From Purshia tridentata (lineage: Eukaryota; Streptophyta; Magnoliopsida; Rosales; Rosaceae): a DNA stretch of 64,000 bases. The DNA is taken from positions 23,765 to 87,764 of the forward strand of contig QANT01005907.1 of assembly GCA_003254885.1 (NCBI GenBank). The letters are read 5' to 3'. This document shows, one piece after another, positions 37,936 to 50,931 of the stretch (the stretch's first letter is position 1; each line of letters starts with the position of its first letter). The position numbers were made by a program, and so were the translations under genes. The notes under the pieces were generated by a model, which ran no database searches, was not told the origin of the DNA, and worked only from the letters and a program-made list of their open reading frames with translations.

Positions 37936-40539
37936 CATCAGCAAAAACGATGTCGTTTATTTCTCACTCTCTCTTTCTCTCTATCTCTCTGTAAATTATA
38001 TACACACGTATGTAAATAATCGAAGGCTCTCTTCTGTGCACTCTGTCTAGAAATTGAGTTGAGATTATGAGATTCTGAGAATTGAGGAAGACGAGGTCGT
38101 TTCAGTGGGCGCCATTCGAAGGGGAAAATATTCTCTCTCTTCTTTCGCTCTTTCCTCTCTCTTCTTTCATGAATAAAAAAACAAACGCATTTACTCTCTC
38201 TCTCTCTCTCTCTGCGCTTGGCCCTTTGCTTCCACTCCACGGCAAAGTAACGCTACAGCGTCGCTACTGCCTCAGCCTGCTCAAGCAGCTAATCCGATAT
38301 TCTGATTTGGGCACCCACTTTTTTTTTTATTTTCTAAATTGTGTTGTGGAATGACTATTTTACCCTGTAAATTGGAGCAAGACTGGTGGTAATATGCATG
38401 TTTTATTTTTTTTTTGGCCAAGGGTAATATGCATGTTTGAGTTACCAACTTATCATATTCCATATCCATTATCCATGGACCATAGATACTTGACCTGCCA
38501 AAAAGGGTAAAACAATCTTCTTACAAAGACTTCATTCTGTTGACCGCTACACGTCAAAAATTAAATACACTACGCTTCATTAGTTATCAATCTGACAATA
38601 GATTCGTTTATAAATGTAAAATCATACAAATTTAGATATTATCATATTACTAATTTTGATTTCACCAACCCAACTAAAATTAGAAAATATTAGCCAATCA
38701 GGATGTCAGTCTTCAGTTAGCCAGACCTCTGCAACTCTGCTTGGATGCTCTTATCACAGACTGGCTGGAGTGCCTTCGGAAAAAAAAATATATATATTTT
38801 TTAAATACTACGGTTTAATGATCGTGTGTACTTTCCAAAGAACGAAAACCATGTTAACAAGAAACTGAAAGAATTTAAATTACAGTAATGTCCTCTAAAA
38901 GAAAGTCATGGTAACGGTAAACTAAAACTCTAATTTGGTCATTTTCGTAAGATGCAATTTTGCTCAAGATCATTAAATTACAGAGCTACATGGCTGAGCT
39001 CATGACTAATCACGGTTTAACTCAATCATTAACTCGCTATGTGTTAGGGGTATCTACATCACAATATATGTTACATCATTGTTAAGATTGTACTCTCCCA
39101 ACTAAATCTGTATTCATTATAAAAACTTCCTCACAATACCAAATACACCCTTTATTTAGTAAATATTTATAAAAATAAAAAAATATTTCTCTCTTCCTTC
39201 TACAATCCACCCTACCGTTCTCTCCCATGACCCAATTTATCCCTCTCCCCATGACCATGGACAGCGACCAATCCATGATGCATAGTACAAAAATAAAAAA
39301 CACTGTTTTGAAAGATTAAAGAAATCAAAAATTGAGTGATTTATAAGAACCTCCATATGTTGGTAGATTTTTTTAATAATTATGTGTTCGTGGAAATTAA
39401 ATAGCTAAAACCTCTTTCTGTTAATGTAATCTTAACATTTAACTTTAATTGTTTAAGTTGAAATTTTGTGTTGTAAACTTGTAATTACTGTTTAGAAAAA
39501 CAATGCATTCACCAATATGCACTAAATATAGAGATAATATAATGTTAGATTGATGGCGAATAATTACAATTAATTAGCTTATAATTTAGTAATATTTCTC
39601 TTCTTAATGTCATAGAAATCACAACTTAGAATCCAATTTGAAATAAAATATAAAAAAAATCAATCAATGGTGTGAATAACATTGCACTTGATTTTGATAG
39701 CGACACGTGGTTGTTTCTCTAGTTGAATGTTGTGTTGGACATCCTCGTTTTGGCAAAAGTGAATATAGTGAAACAAGATTCTAAACTAAGCATAAAAGAA
39801 AATCGGATCAAAAAACATGATATTTGAAAACTTGACAGCACCAAGCCCCTATGTTTTAAGCTACCCAATCGTAACCGCGCAACGTGTCGAGGTTCTAAAG
39901 TTCTCACAATCTCTCAAATTACTTTCACAAAGGTGGTTGTCGTTTTCGACAAAATAAAAAAGAGTTAAAAAAAAAGGTTGTTGTCGTCGTGCATAAAAAT
40001 ACAGGCTTTCAGATGATCAATGGATAAGGATAGAATGAGTCCGACAACCTAGAAGCTTGTCCACAAGTACCGGGCCTACTGGCGAGGAGATTCAAGAGAT
40101 TGACACTTGGATTATTTGTAAGGCTGCCACGCTCGAGGAGAATCAGTATTCAGTGGAGGTGAATCCAAATTATATATAATTGAGCCATATTCTTATTCTC
40201 CAAATATTAACTTATATTGATGTCATTTTTTTTAAGTCTTCAAATAAGAATATATATAGATATATATATATTTATTTATTTATTTTTTTTCTTTTGGTAA
40301 ATAAAACAAGACACCATAAATCCATAATAACAGTTTTAAGAGCATCTACTTGTGTCTTTCATTGAGAAGCCAAAGGTACAATAGACCTTCAAACCAAAGA
40401 TACACCGATATCAGATTCCTGTTACAGTGGCATTTAAGACTTCATACACACAAAATTGTTGGGGGCACTGAAACACAACTCATTTACATAGAAGAGCTTT
40501 AAATACCTCCCAAAATATAATATGCTCCCATCTGAAGAG
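37936..40539. other. Intergenic region between the RING gene and MSH2 (both minus)
   Basis: The left part (to about 38.25 kb) is CT/GA-rich and should be promoter and leader of the RING gene. A short direct repeat (GGTAATATGCATGTTT at about 38390 and 38427) and (TA)-rich tracts follow. The right end holds the MSH2 3' UTR. No gene was recognised. Confidence 0.5.
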
Positions 40540-43500
40540 CTAGAAAAATTGCTGGAGCCAGTGGCAATTTACTGCATCCTTTTGCAAGTCATCCTTCATC
40601 TTGCTAATTTTTTCCAAAGCCTGCTTTAAATCCATTGTCTCTAACGGCATATCGGAAAACTCCTTCAGAAACTTACGTGCCTGAGCAGCTCCTCTAGACA
40701 TATCATCAGAATCATACTCTCTCTTACGCTTGGATCCAACCTGTAAATCATGATTATAGAATCAGATAATACCTACCAACCTAGTAGTATGCTTGACAAT
40801 AATGACATCAATTACACATTCATACCAACTTAGTAACTTACATATGGATTTATGCCACAAGATTTATAGGAAATCATAGTTTAACCAGGAATTCCATTAT
40901 GAGTATGTGGCTTTTGCAAAATTGGAAAATCTTACAAGGTACTAAGGCTGAAAGTGCCTCATAATTTGTGTACAATCATGTATTTTCTTTTTACATGCAC
41001 ATCCATGTGTATAATATACTCTCCACTCTTATTCTTACAGGGAGGCTGTGCATTAGGCCCAAAGGTCACATACGTACCAACCATAATTGATGTACGGGAT
41101 TTGTACAGGATATAAAAGACAGAGGGAGGAGATTATCAGATTATGTATAGATTATTGATTGAAATCCAAGGATTAAGCAAATATGAAACTACAATATTCT
41201 CTTGTTAATGTGCATATTCGTTGCACTAATAAAATGTGGATTCAGATAGAAGGATGATGCTTGAAGTTTCTATAATAGTCATTTTTGGTGTTATGTGATC
41301 TATGCATCAACTCTTACAGTACCATACTAGTCCAACTAGCACTGTATCTTTAACGAGTTCAAAGACATGAATATATAACAGATTTGTATCAACAACCAGG
41401 GTGAGGTAACACGAGATTATAGCCTTGTTATTAAGATTTTAAGATCAGCATAGACATCACCTCTTCTCTAGCATCATTTGGAATTATTGCAGTAGGTGAG
41501 AAATCCTCCAGCTCAGCAGCCTTCTCTCTAGCAAGGGAAACAACACTTTCAGGAAAGTTTGCGAATTCTGCAACCTGGATGCCAAAACTTTGATCACAAG
41601 CCCCTGACTCAACCTGGGAAGTATGATCACATCACCAAAATGAGTGGGATCAATTTTGCTTAACCAAGATATAGTCAGTAGTGTAAAAATGGAGGACAAG
41701 ATGGAAGAAATATTGTAGAAAATCCCAAACAAAAGTTACATCTGCTTCCAATTTTCTTGAAGGTTTTAATTCCAAAAAATTCTACCAATTGTGAACCTGG
41801 AAAAGACATCATTAATAACTTAAGAAACAACTAGAGAATACATCTACCTTGTACAGCATAGTCAACTTGCGGCTTGATGAGTCAATATGTGCACTAACAT
41901 GATAGTTGGCTACACCAACAATTTGTTTCATATTGGGCTCATGAATGGCATTTTCATAAGCTAATGCAGTCAATTCGTGAAAGTGGGTTGCAAACAAAGT
42001 AGGTGCCTTAATCACTTCAACAAGGTGCTCACAAATGGCCCAAGCTAAACCTGAGCACCAAAATAACAATTGATAAGACAAAGCAATAAACCTTTATATT
42101 AAGTGTAACTAAGCTTAATGACACATACACTAATAAAAGCATAACTAGATCATCAAACTCTCCACCGAATGCAAACTCTTCACAATACACATATAAGAAA
42201 AACACAAGGTGTTTGAAACTCACAATCCCAGAGGATGAAAATTTCCCACAGAAAATGCACATGAAAATCCATCATTCGAAACAAACATTAACATCATTTA
42301 TATCCCACCATTATTATTCAATTCTGTGTGAGAGCAACACTTAATAAATGGATCCTTTCTTTTTCCATGAGACAAAGGGAAACAGGACAATATTGATCCA
42401 TCAAGAAAAGGTTCAAGAGTGAAACCAACCAAATCCATCATAAGTTGATGTCCCTCGGCCTAACTCGTCAATGATTATCAGTGACTTATTTGTAGCTCCT
42501 TTCAGTATAGATGCAGTCTCAAGCATTTCTTGCATAAAGGTAGAAACTCCACGTAGCTAGAAAGAAGAAATAATACATACAATTAATTATCTAATACAGG
42601 GAAAAAAAAGTTGTATACTCCTTTACAAGGAAATCAAATAGTTTCCAAGCAGTTGTATAAGATATTGTAAGATAACTGAACACTTGCCACACAACAGATT
42701 CAACATAGGTTTAAGTGAATAGTGGTAACCACTGATGCCTTGAAAAACCAAGCAGTCACCTGGACATGTTGGTCAGAGTTAAGGGCTCAAGAGAAGCTAC
42801 ATGCATATAATGGTCTGCTTACCAGGTAACTCATGTAGGAAAATGATTAAAAAAATTGGTTGAATCATCCTGCTTACCAGTTTTCATCTTAAATTGTTCT
42901 AGAAATCTAAGTTAGCAAGTAGGATTTGAATTTGCCCTATATATAGAGACCAATTCAAGAGGCCTGTTACTAAAGGAAACTATTACAAGCAATAGACAGC
43001 AGGAAATAAGACTAGAGAGAATTTAAAAAATCAGTTAAATAGCATAACATGCAACCCACATGGAATCAATTTATATTATTAGTTCCATTTTTAAGAAGTT
43101 CAAACTTCAAGAGAATATTCCAAGGAACTCACTTGGCAGTCACCAGCACCCACGCGAGCAAAAATGCAATCACGAACAGAAATGCTAGCTTTTTCACAAG
43201 GAACAAAAGAACCCACTTGTGCCATTAGAATATTCACACCAACCTAACAGTGCAAACAAAATCCAGTGAATTGCTAAAAGTAATTAAATAGAATTTCACG
43301 AAATTTGCAACAACAGCTGATAAAGATTTTGGCATTGGCAATGAATGTGAGGTGTCCAATTTGGTGGCATGAGACACATATTAAGTGCCAGATATTCAGC
43401 ACAGCAAAAGAGTAGAGTATGCTTAATAGAATGTCATAGTTACAAGGAAATGTTTATTGCTGATGAAAGCAGTAGGAAGAAGCATTTGACCAAGTCAATG

Positions 43501-46500
43501 AAATCACACCTGCCGGATAAATGTAGATTTTCCACCCATATTGGGTCCTGTAATGATTTGGAACCAACTCTTTCCTCTCACCTGATTAACAGGAATAATA
43601 AAGAACGCATGATGAGACACTTGAGCTAACAAAGGTACCAATAGTTCTTCTGTTGCAATTTTTTTTTCTTCGGTTCCATGAATACTTACAAGTTTACAAT
43701 CATTGGGTATAAAATTTACCCAATCCTGAGCCTCCACGCAAGGATGCCTACTCCCTTCTAATATAATATCTCCCTCATCCTGTTATAGCCAATAATAAAA
43801 TAATTATTTTGACAATATATACAATTTAGTATGAAGGAAAAAGAACATCATTATTCTCTAAGAAAATAAATATTAAAGTACATAACAAGGAACTAATTAC
43901 CGATGGAGTGATGCTTGGCCTAGTGTAAGGAGTAGGACAACTAGAAGCCAAATCAGCAAAACTAAGTAAGACATCCAATTCAGAAAGCAACCCAGCTACA
44001 GACCAGAACACCTGGAGGTGAAAAATCCTTTAATCCAGAACAAGAGACAGGATTAAGCACAAGAAATATTAAAGTATATCTACCTCAGAGAAAGTTGCTG
44101 CAGTTTGAACAACTCGGTTAACCAGCTCTTTCTGACAATTCTTATACTCTTCAAGTATTCTTTGATACTGATCCCCTAACTTTTTAAGCTTTGTGTTAGT
44201 AAATTTCACTCCATCCTTTCGGGTTTCCAGGACAATGAATTGTGTGTTGAGCTTTTTCCTTATTTTTGGCTCTTCCTTCTTGGTGATTCTGAAGACATGT
44301 CCAAATTGTGTGCCTTTATCTAATTTTAAACCCTTATCTAGAGAGAGATCAAGATCATTAGCAGTTTCTTTATGCAACTTGTGTATTTGGTGCTCCAGCT
44401 TTTCTTGCTCATCCTTCAGTGCAGAAAGTGCAGGGTCATAACTAGATGCTATCATGTACTCTCCATTCTCAAGTTGATCAAGGTCGATAGCAGCTTCCAC
44501 TAGAGCAATGAACTTATTTAGGTGACCATCATCAGTCCATAACTCAAGGGAATCGGAATATCTTTCCTTAACCAGCAAGGAAAATTGTCCATCGTACCGC
44601 TCTAGTGCACTTCTAATGTATGGAAGTCTTATACTTGACTGCAATAAAAAAAAAAGAGAATCAAATTAAAGGCATAGGTACTTACAACTATAAGACAATT
44701 AAGTACAGTTTACCGACATTATACTTGACATGGCTGAAAGTATGGTTTAGAAGATCAATCATCATTTTCTTTAAATATAGCCAAGATCCCAACATTCTAA
44801 AATAAGGAAAGTAAAAAAACCAAAGCAAAGCTCTACAGAGCAATATAGAGCAATATCAGTTAGCTGGATAGAGAAGCAAAGGGAAAAAAAAATTAATAAG
44901 AAATAGAGAAAGAAATACACACACATACACACACACACATATATATATAGAGAGAGAGAGATGACAAAGCAAATGGTTCTCTTTGGCTGCTTATTTAGAA
45001 AAAGTAAACAATTATATGGTCATGCCAACAAGAAGTAGACACTGTAGATAACCTTACAAAATAATCAAGCTGTAAAAGACAGGATTCTACCTGATACAGT
45101 TTTACAACATGCTGCAAACCAGCTCTTTTCTTCTCAAGATTGTGCATCAGTCGCTCGATGTCTGAGATTCTTTTCAGATGCTGCCTCAAATCTTGGCGAA
45201 GCGCAGGATCCTCCACAAATGCTTGTACCAAATCTAGCCTGGAATTGATTTCATTTACATCTAATAAAGGCTGTTTTAGCCACATGTGAAGTAAGCGTTT
45301 ACCCATTCCAGCAGTACAGGTTCTATTCATAAGACCAAACAAACTGAAATTTTTATTTGCATCAGTTTTGCTTTCAAGAACATTAAGTGCCCTCATAGCA
45401 GCAGAATCTAACCTCATATAGCTGTCGAGATTATATCTTTGGATGTTATAGTTTCCATAATTGCTCTCATCAGCGAGCAGTTCTGCATAAGAGAGCAATG
45501 CCCCCAATGCACCAGGTGCAAAGTCAAAGCCAGAAATTAAATCTCGGACTGGTTCGATAGAGCCTTTGACAAGCCTACTGAGATCCTGAACCAAATCCCT
45601 CATCTTAAATTCAGTCTTCTTCTTCTCAGTTAACATCACACCACATCTAGTCAAAGCATCATGCAAAGTTCTAATTTCACTGGTTTTGCCACTCTCTAAG
45701 GGCAGAAGGCATTCCTTGCAACCAAGTGCAACCAAAGCTGATTCCACATTTGTAAAGTGGCTATCATCAAGAAATTCAGCTAATCCAAGTACTCGTTTAG
45801 TTAGATCAACATATCCTAACCCAACAGTGCAACCATTTTCACGAAAGTTAGGTAATAGTGCCACAATCACTGGGGTATCCTGCATCTCATTGTTGGCAAA
45901 TAAAACATCTTCGAAACTGCCGAGATTTCCAGGCGTTCCACTTTTCACCAGTCTCCAACTTGATCCACTACCCTCATAAATCTCAAGAGTATGGTCTGTT
46001 CTTTCCAGTAGAAGATCACGGGCAATTGTTTCAAACATATTTTTACTAACACTCACGCTGGATAGCCCTTCAGATCCGGTACCCAATTGTCGCAAAGCAG
46101 TGGTGGTACGATAGTAGGTCTTTGCAATGAAAGTAGCATTTTCACCATGAGCAGTATAGTAGTCCTGAAATATTACACATTTTAGGGAAAAATGGCAAGA
46201 AAATGATGTTTTCAGAAAATAAGGGAGAGAAAAGGGAAGGGGGGGGACTTAATGGGAACGTACAAAATAAAGAGAAATCTTCAAAAAAATCTTAGTTAAC
46301 GGGGAAGACTAATTAAAAAATATAATATACCTATTTCTTAATGTTGACGTACAACCAAGCATAAAGCATACGTTTTTTTGTTTGTACACAAGAAGAAATT
46401 GGATGATAAACTCAAAATATGCACATATGTAGGTGTGCAAGGAAATAAAAAACACAATAAAAAGGAGAAAATATGAGAATCATCTGCAGTTTAAACACTA

Positions 46501-47331
46501 AGAATTACTGTACTCAACAGAGAAGGAAATAGAGGGGGGAGAGAGGGAGAGAGGACGGATAAAAAGGAGTTGGAATACAAACTCACCCGACGATCAAACA
46601 ATCGAACAGCTCTTGGGTCCTGCAACAGAAACAAACCAAAACCAAATACTTAGAATATAGGTCTTCCAATAAAGTATATACAGACACACCATGTTTAAGT
46701 TACCAAGAAGACATCAGGGAGTTCAATTTGAATTTTCGGTTTCCAACAATTTTGATTTCCATATTCTGTTTTTTAATAGGAACTATCACCAGTGCCCCAA
46801 ATAGTCAGATTTCTACAAACTTAGTTTTGTTTCTCGGTTTTCTTTTCCTACATAGCCAAAAGAGCCTTGTGATAAGATTCCATCACAAAGAAAATGCAAC
46901 GAAATGAAACCAAAACTTAATTTTAAGTTCATTCTAGCCAAGTTTTTCTAAATAAATAAGTGAACGACTTTAAAAAAAACCGACAATTTTTTTCACCTTC
47001 CCTTTCCCTTTCATTTTCAAGCAATTCAACAGAAAACTAGGTTCCTATTAAACTTCACAATCTAGAATTAACAATAACAGAGCGACGCACCCATATGGAC
47101 CAGAAATATAAATACTCACATGGGGGAGGGTTTTGAAGAACGAGAGAAACCCTTGAGATTGCTTGGCATCTAACAAAAGAGCAATGAGTAAAAACAAAAA
47201 CTAAATTAAAAATGCAGATGAAAAAAGAATTAGAAGAAATGGAAAAAGCTAGGTTTTTTGGTTTTTGGTTTTCTCGGCTTACCTAGTTTAAGCTCCGGAA
47301 GCTTGCTCTGGTCCTCAAAATTGGCATCCAT
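40540..47331 (-). CDS. MSH2: DNA mismatch repair protein MSH2
   Basis: The common MutS subunit that pairs with MSH6, MSH3 or (in plants) MSH7 to recognise mismatches in the nucleus. Thirteen exons give 940 residues, close to Arabidopsis MSH2 (937): 47331-47283, 47169-47120, 46619-46587, 46164-45091, 44638-44084, 44011-43901, 43779-43690, 43581-43510, 43243-43133, 42556-42430, 42044-41848, 41613-41461 and 40740-40540. The start [16 protein letters not shown] and all junctions are in frame. Domains run in MutS order: mismatch-recognition, connector, lever/clamp (exons 4-6, about residues 300-620) and ATPase. The ATPase has Walker [10 protein letters not shown] (666-674), Walker [14 protein letters not shown] with Asp745/Glu746, and the switch segment FATHFHEL. 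The last exon carries the dimer-interface helices. No stop, frameshift or missing motif was seen. An E2F-type site lies about 110 bp upstream of the ATG. Confidence 0.97.
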
Positions 47332-47442
47332 TGCTGATTTGCTGTTAGGGTTTGCTTCGCTCTGAGACAAAAATGTGACTGTTGAAGTCTCTTCTGAAAG
47401 TGGGTTTATAATTTATAGACGGGGTGGGGTGTGTTGGGGATT

Positions 47443-47451
47443 GGCGGGAAA
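47443..47451 (-). promoter_or_regulatory. E2F-type site upstream of MSH2
   Basis: The plus strand reads TTGGCGGGAAA; on the minus strand this gives TTTCCCGCC, a match to the E2F/DP consensus TTTSSCGC. It lies about 110 bp upstream of the MSH2 start codon. E2F control of replication and mismatch-repair genes in S phase is established in plants and animals; its use here is inferred. Confidence 0.7.
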
Positions 47452-47824
47452 GAGCAGCGGGTTTTTGGAGGGGCGCGTCTACCCACGCTCTCCGTGATTC
47501 TTCCTCTGGAACTGAGCAGGAGCGCGTGGAATTTTAGGATATTGGTTGGGCGGGCCGGTAGACTTCTCGATCTAATTAACCTATAGCTGCATTCCTCTAT
47601 TTTTAATGGGCCGATGTTGTCTGCATCACAAGTTCTCTTGAAGTAGGAGTGTAGGACCATATCATCCAAAAAATAAAAAACAAAAGTACAACTATATCAT
47701 GTATTATGTCTACTTTGATTATAAATAAAAAATAGTACGATTATATTATATTTTCCAAGAAGTAACATTTTAGTGTATTTTAATATAATTTACCTTTTAG
47801 ACATTCATATAATGTGAATTAGAG

Positions 47825-47885
47825 TTAGTCTAGTTGGCTGAACATAAAAACTTCTTCTCTACAGACATATCTAGATTCGAATCAT
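47825..47885 (+). mobile_element. Possible tRNA-derived SINE remnant
   Basis: TTAGTCTAGTTGGC resembles a Pol III A box and AGATTCGAATC, about 40 bp downstream, resembles a B box. That order and spacing suit a tRNA-derived head. No 3' tail or target-site duplication was identified, so this could be chance. Confidence 0.35.
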
Positions 47886-48255
47886 CTCCTCTTCCAAATT
47901 GAGAGAGTCAATTGAGAGCTAGAGCAAGTGATGGAGTTTCGAGACCACTCAGTAGGCCGACAAGCACTCAGTCCGGTCGAAGTCTCAGTTCACAATTCCA
48001 AAACCAACTCAACCACCGACAAAAGTCAGTTAGTATGAAAAAAAACAACCAAAAACTGCTTAACCTAAACAATGAGCCTATGTGACAAAGTCGTCCTTAC
48101 CCATAGGCCATATTTAAATGATGAGATATCAATGTACATAAAAGAGTGTGTAGTCTATCTGAGTTACATGCTAGCTAGCCGTTACTATTTTTTATTATCC
48201 CCCATGTATCCTTATTCTCGTCTCCTATATATCAATATACGAATGTATGCCACCA

Positions 48256-48430
48256 GTGCCGGATCCAGGATCTTTTACTTGGGGGGTCATAGTGCTGGCA
48301 GTGAGCAATGATCTTTTACTTGCTCCATCGTTCCCACCTCCCAATTCCCACTCAAGCCTTTTATCAAACACCTGGTGGGCGACTGGGCAGCGAGGGGTCA
48401 CTAGCCAGAAGCTTGGGGGGTCAATGGTGG
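48256..48430. repeat. Repeat-like block of unknown class
   Basis: The stretch beginning GCCGGATCCAGGATCTTTTA and containing GGGGGGTCA twice (48284 and 48416) is GC-richer than its surroundings and resembles dispersed plant repeats I have seen but cannot name. Boundaries are approximate. Confidence 0.3.
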
Positions 48431-50660
48431 CTGAGAAAGGTGGTTCCAGCCTTAAACCCCCGATGCCACTATGCCAGCCAATGACACGGTACTTCGTCAA
48501 TCATTGTCCTTGTTTGTCCCTAACTTCACATTCACGTACATACACTTATTATCCAAAATAATTAAAGGGCGTATTAAATTATTTATTTAATTTCATTAAT
48601 TCTTTATTAACATGAAATTAAACATTTTCATTTTTGTGGTGCAGAATATCTCACAAATGGGATACAATGATCAATCTGGTTTCTGAATGGCTTCTAAAGT
48701 GGCTAATTACTTCTTGTTGTACCCATCGGATAACTTGTCCTATTCCTTGGGAATCAGATCACACCACAAAAAAACAAAGGAAAAGACATGTTAATAAAAA
48801 TATGTAGAAAAATATGTCTTCGTTTTGAGAGAAAACAACAATTTAATGGTCCTCAGCAGACATGTACGTACCTTTTTTCATAATTTTCTTATCCAGATAG
48901 TTATTATTATTTTTTGTTTCTAAATTTTGCTAAAATGCTGAGATAGATAGAAGTTAGTGTGAGACCATTATTAATTGAACCATCTATTTCAGCTCGTTTG
49001 AATGGGGCCGGAGATATTTCAATCTTTTTGTACACTGAAGAACAAAGGCATATATACAAACACAATAATAATAATTTTACCATATTTTATATCATGTTTG
49101 TTATACCATCTAACATGTTATTATTATACTAATAAATGTAGCATTGTTGATACAAACATAATATTGCTTAACTTTTTCTGCAAACCTAAAATTGAAATTT
49201 TCTCAACCTTAATCAGTGTATATGTCCTTGGCAGCATTATCACCAGATATTCCATGGGTTTGAAACATCAAATCACTACAGGCCCTACTAATTAAGTCAG
49301 CATGAAATCTAGTTTTTTTAAACGATATGATCAATACATTATACATATATGGAATATATATGAAATTAATCACCATTTTGATAAACATTTAAGCCTAAAA
49401 AGAAGCACATATATATATATATATCTGTATATATAATGCAGAAATCTAGCTAGCTGCTGGTTTATTTTGATCATTATTAAATTAGGCACAGAGAGAGAGA
49501 GAGATTTATCAGTAATCTCAAAATGGGCCGGGTTGGGTTTTTTCAGATTGAGTATGAGAAGCTAGTACTTGATCAGAAATAAGAACGTACAGTAATAGAA
49601 AAAGAAAATCAATTAAGCTTTGCACAGGAACCATATATTAAAGGTACAACAACAACAGCATCGGCCATAGAATCTAGCTAGCGCGCATGCCTACTCACAA
49701 AGTGGTCATGTCAGCAATCAGAAATATTTCAGGCACAACTCCTTGTTTGGCTAATATTACCTCTAATGAAAGTAATGGTTAGTTGTTGTGGATGGTGATG
49801 GTGCCGTAAAGTAACTCCTTTTTTTACAGAATCAATGATGCTGCGCATTGCATTTTTGTGCATGATTCAATGTACAATAAAATTTGTTGGTGCTAGCTAG
49901 CTAGAAGAAGCATTATATATATGGCACATATATATTGGGTTTTCTAGAAAGATATTTTCAGTAGCATAATAAGGATAAAAAGCAACATGGACTTGCTTTC
50001 CCATCATCACCTTTGAATTGCTATAACATATATATATATTAATTAACCAAAACATGTATAACGAAATTCCAGGTAAGATTAGACCCAAAAAACTCAAAAG
50101 CGAGTGGACTATTTAGCAATGTCTAATTACCAAATGTAGCCACTACACAAAAAATTTGTCCCATACAAGTCACCCAAATTCCTTGCCATCTGTGGAAAAT
50201 GGTTCATCCCCTAAAAAACTCACATGCTCACATTCCAAATGAATCTGAAAAAGGGTGAACAAAGAAAACAGTGAAAACATATCATAGGTATATGTGATGA
50301 AAGCTTGTTCTGTTTTTCAACCACAAAAATTGAATATGATAAACAGACAAGCAGAGATAGATAGAACACTCGGGCAAGGATATGAAAGCACTTACACTTG
50401 TAAGCATGACTTTTTAGGGTTTTATTGTACACTTCCATTATGCACCCACTGCACTCTCAAATATGGTACAGTCATATACATTATTCACACCCCTTTTATT
50501 GTTTTCATAGTTATCTCCTAGCTCCTTGAAAGCAACCTCAGAGCAACCCAGCATTGGCATATAAACATAACATGTGGTCCTGGTAATTATGCCAGTACGT
50601 ATAGTCTAAAGAGGTCAGGCTAGCTCAGCTAAGCTCTACAGAGAGAGAGAGAGAGACATA

Positions 50661-50688
50661 CAGACAGACAGACAGACAGACAGACAGA
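50661..50688. repeat. (GACA)n microsatellite
   Basis: Seven consecutive CAGA/GACA units follow a short (GA)n run, about 2.1 kb upstream of the TCP gene. Confidence 0.9.
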
Positions 50689-50814
50689 GGTGGTTTATAT
50701 AAGTGGGGAGAAGAACGGCATGTATAAATGGAAAGAAAGTTTGAGAAAGGAAGGGAGATAGTAGTAGGTATGCAAAGAGGGTTTTCAATTGTCAATAGGA
50801 CTAATAATATTGGC

Positions 50815-50931
50815 ATTTTGACATGGGGATGAGATGGGTTTGTAGTGGCAAGTGCTCATTGGATAGGGCTCTATTTTGACATGGGGATGAGATGGGTTTT
50901 GTAGTGGCAAGTGCTTATTGGCTAGGGCTCT
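50815..50931. repeat. 58-bp tandem duplication upstream of the TCP gene
   Basis: Copy 1 (50815-50872) and copy 2 (50873-50931) both begin ATTTTGACATGGGGATGAGA and run through GTAGTGGCAAGTGCT and ATTGG to AGGGCTCT. They differ at about three substitutions and one inserted T. The unit is about 1.9 kb upstream of the TCP start codon. Confidence 0.9.

Noticed and set aside
43369-43629. Plus-strand 86-codon frame opposite MSH2
   Set aside because: Antisense to the Walker A exon and flanking intron of MSH2.
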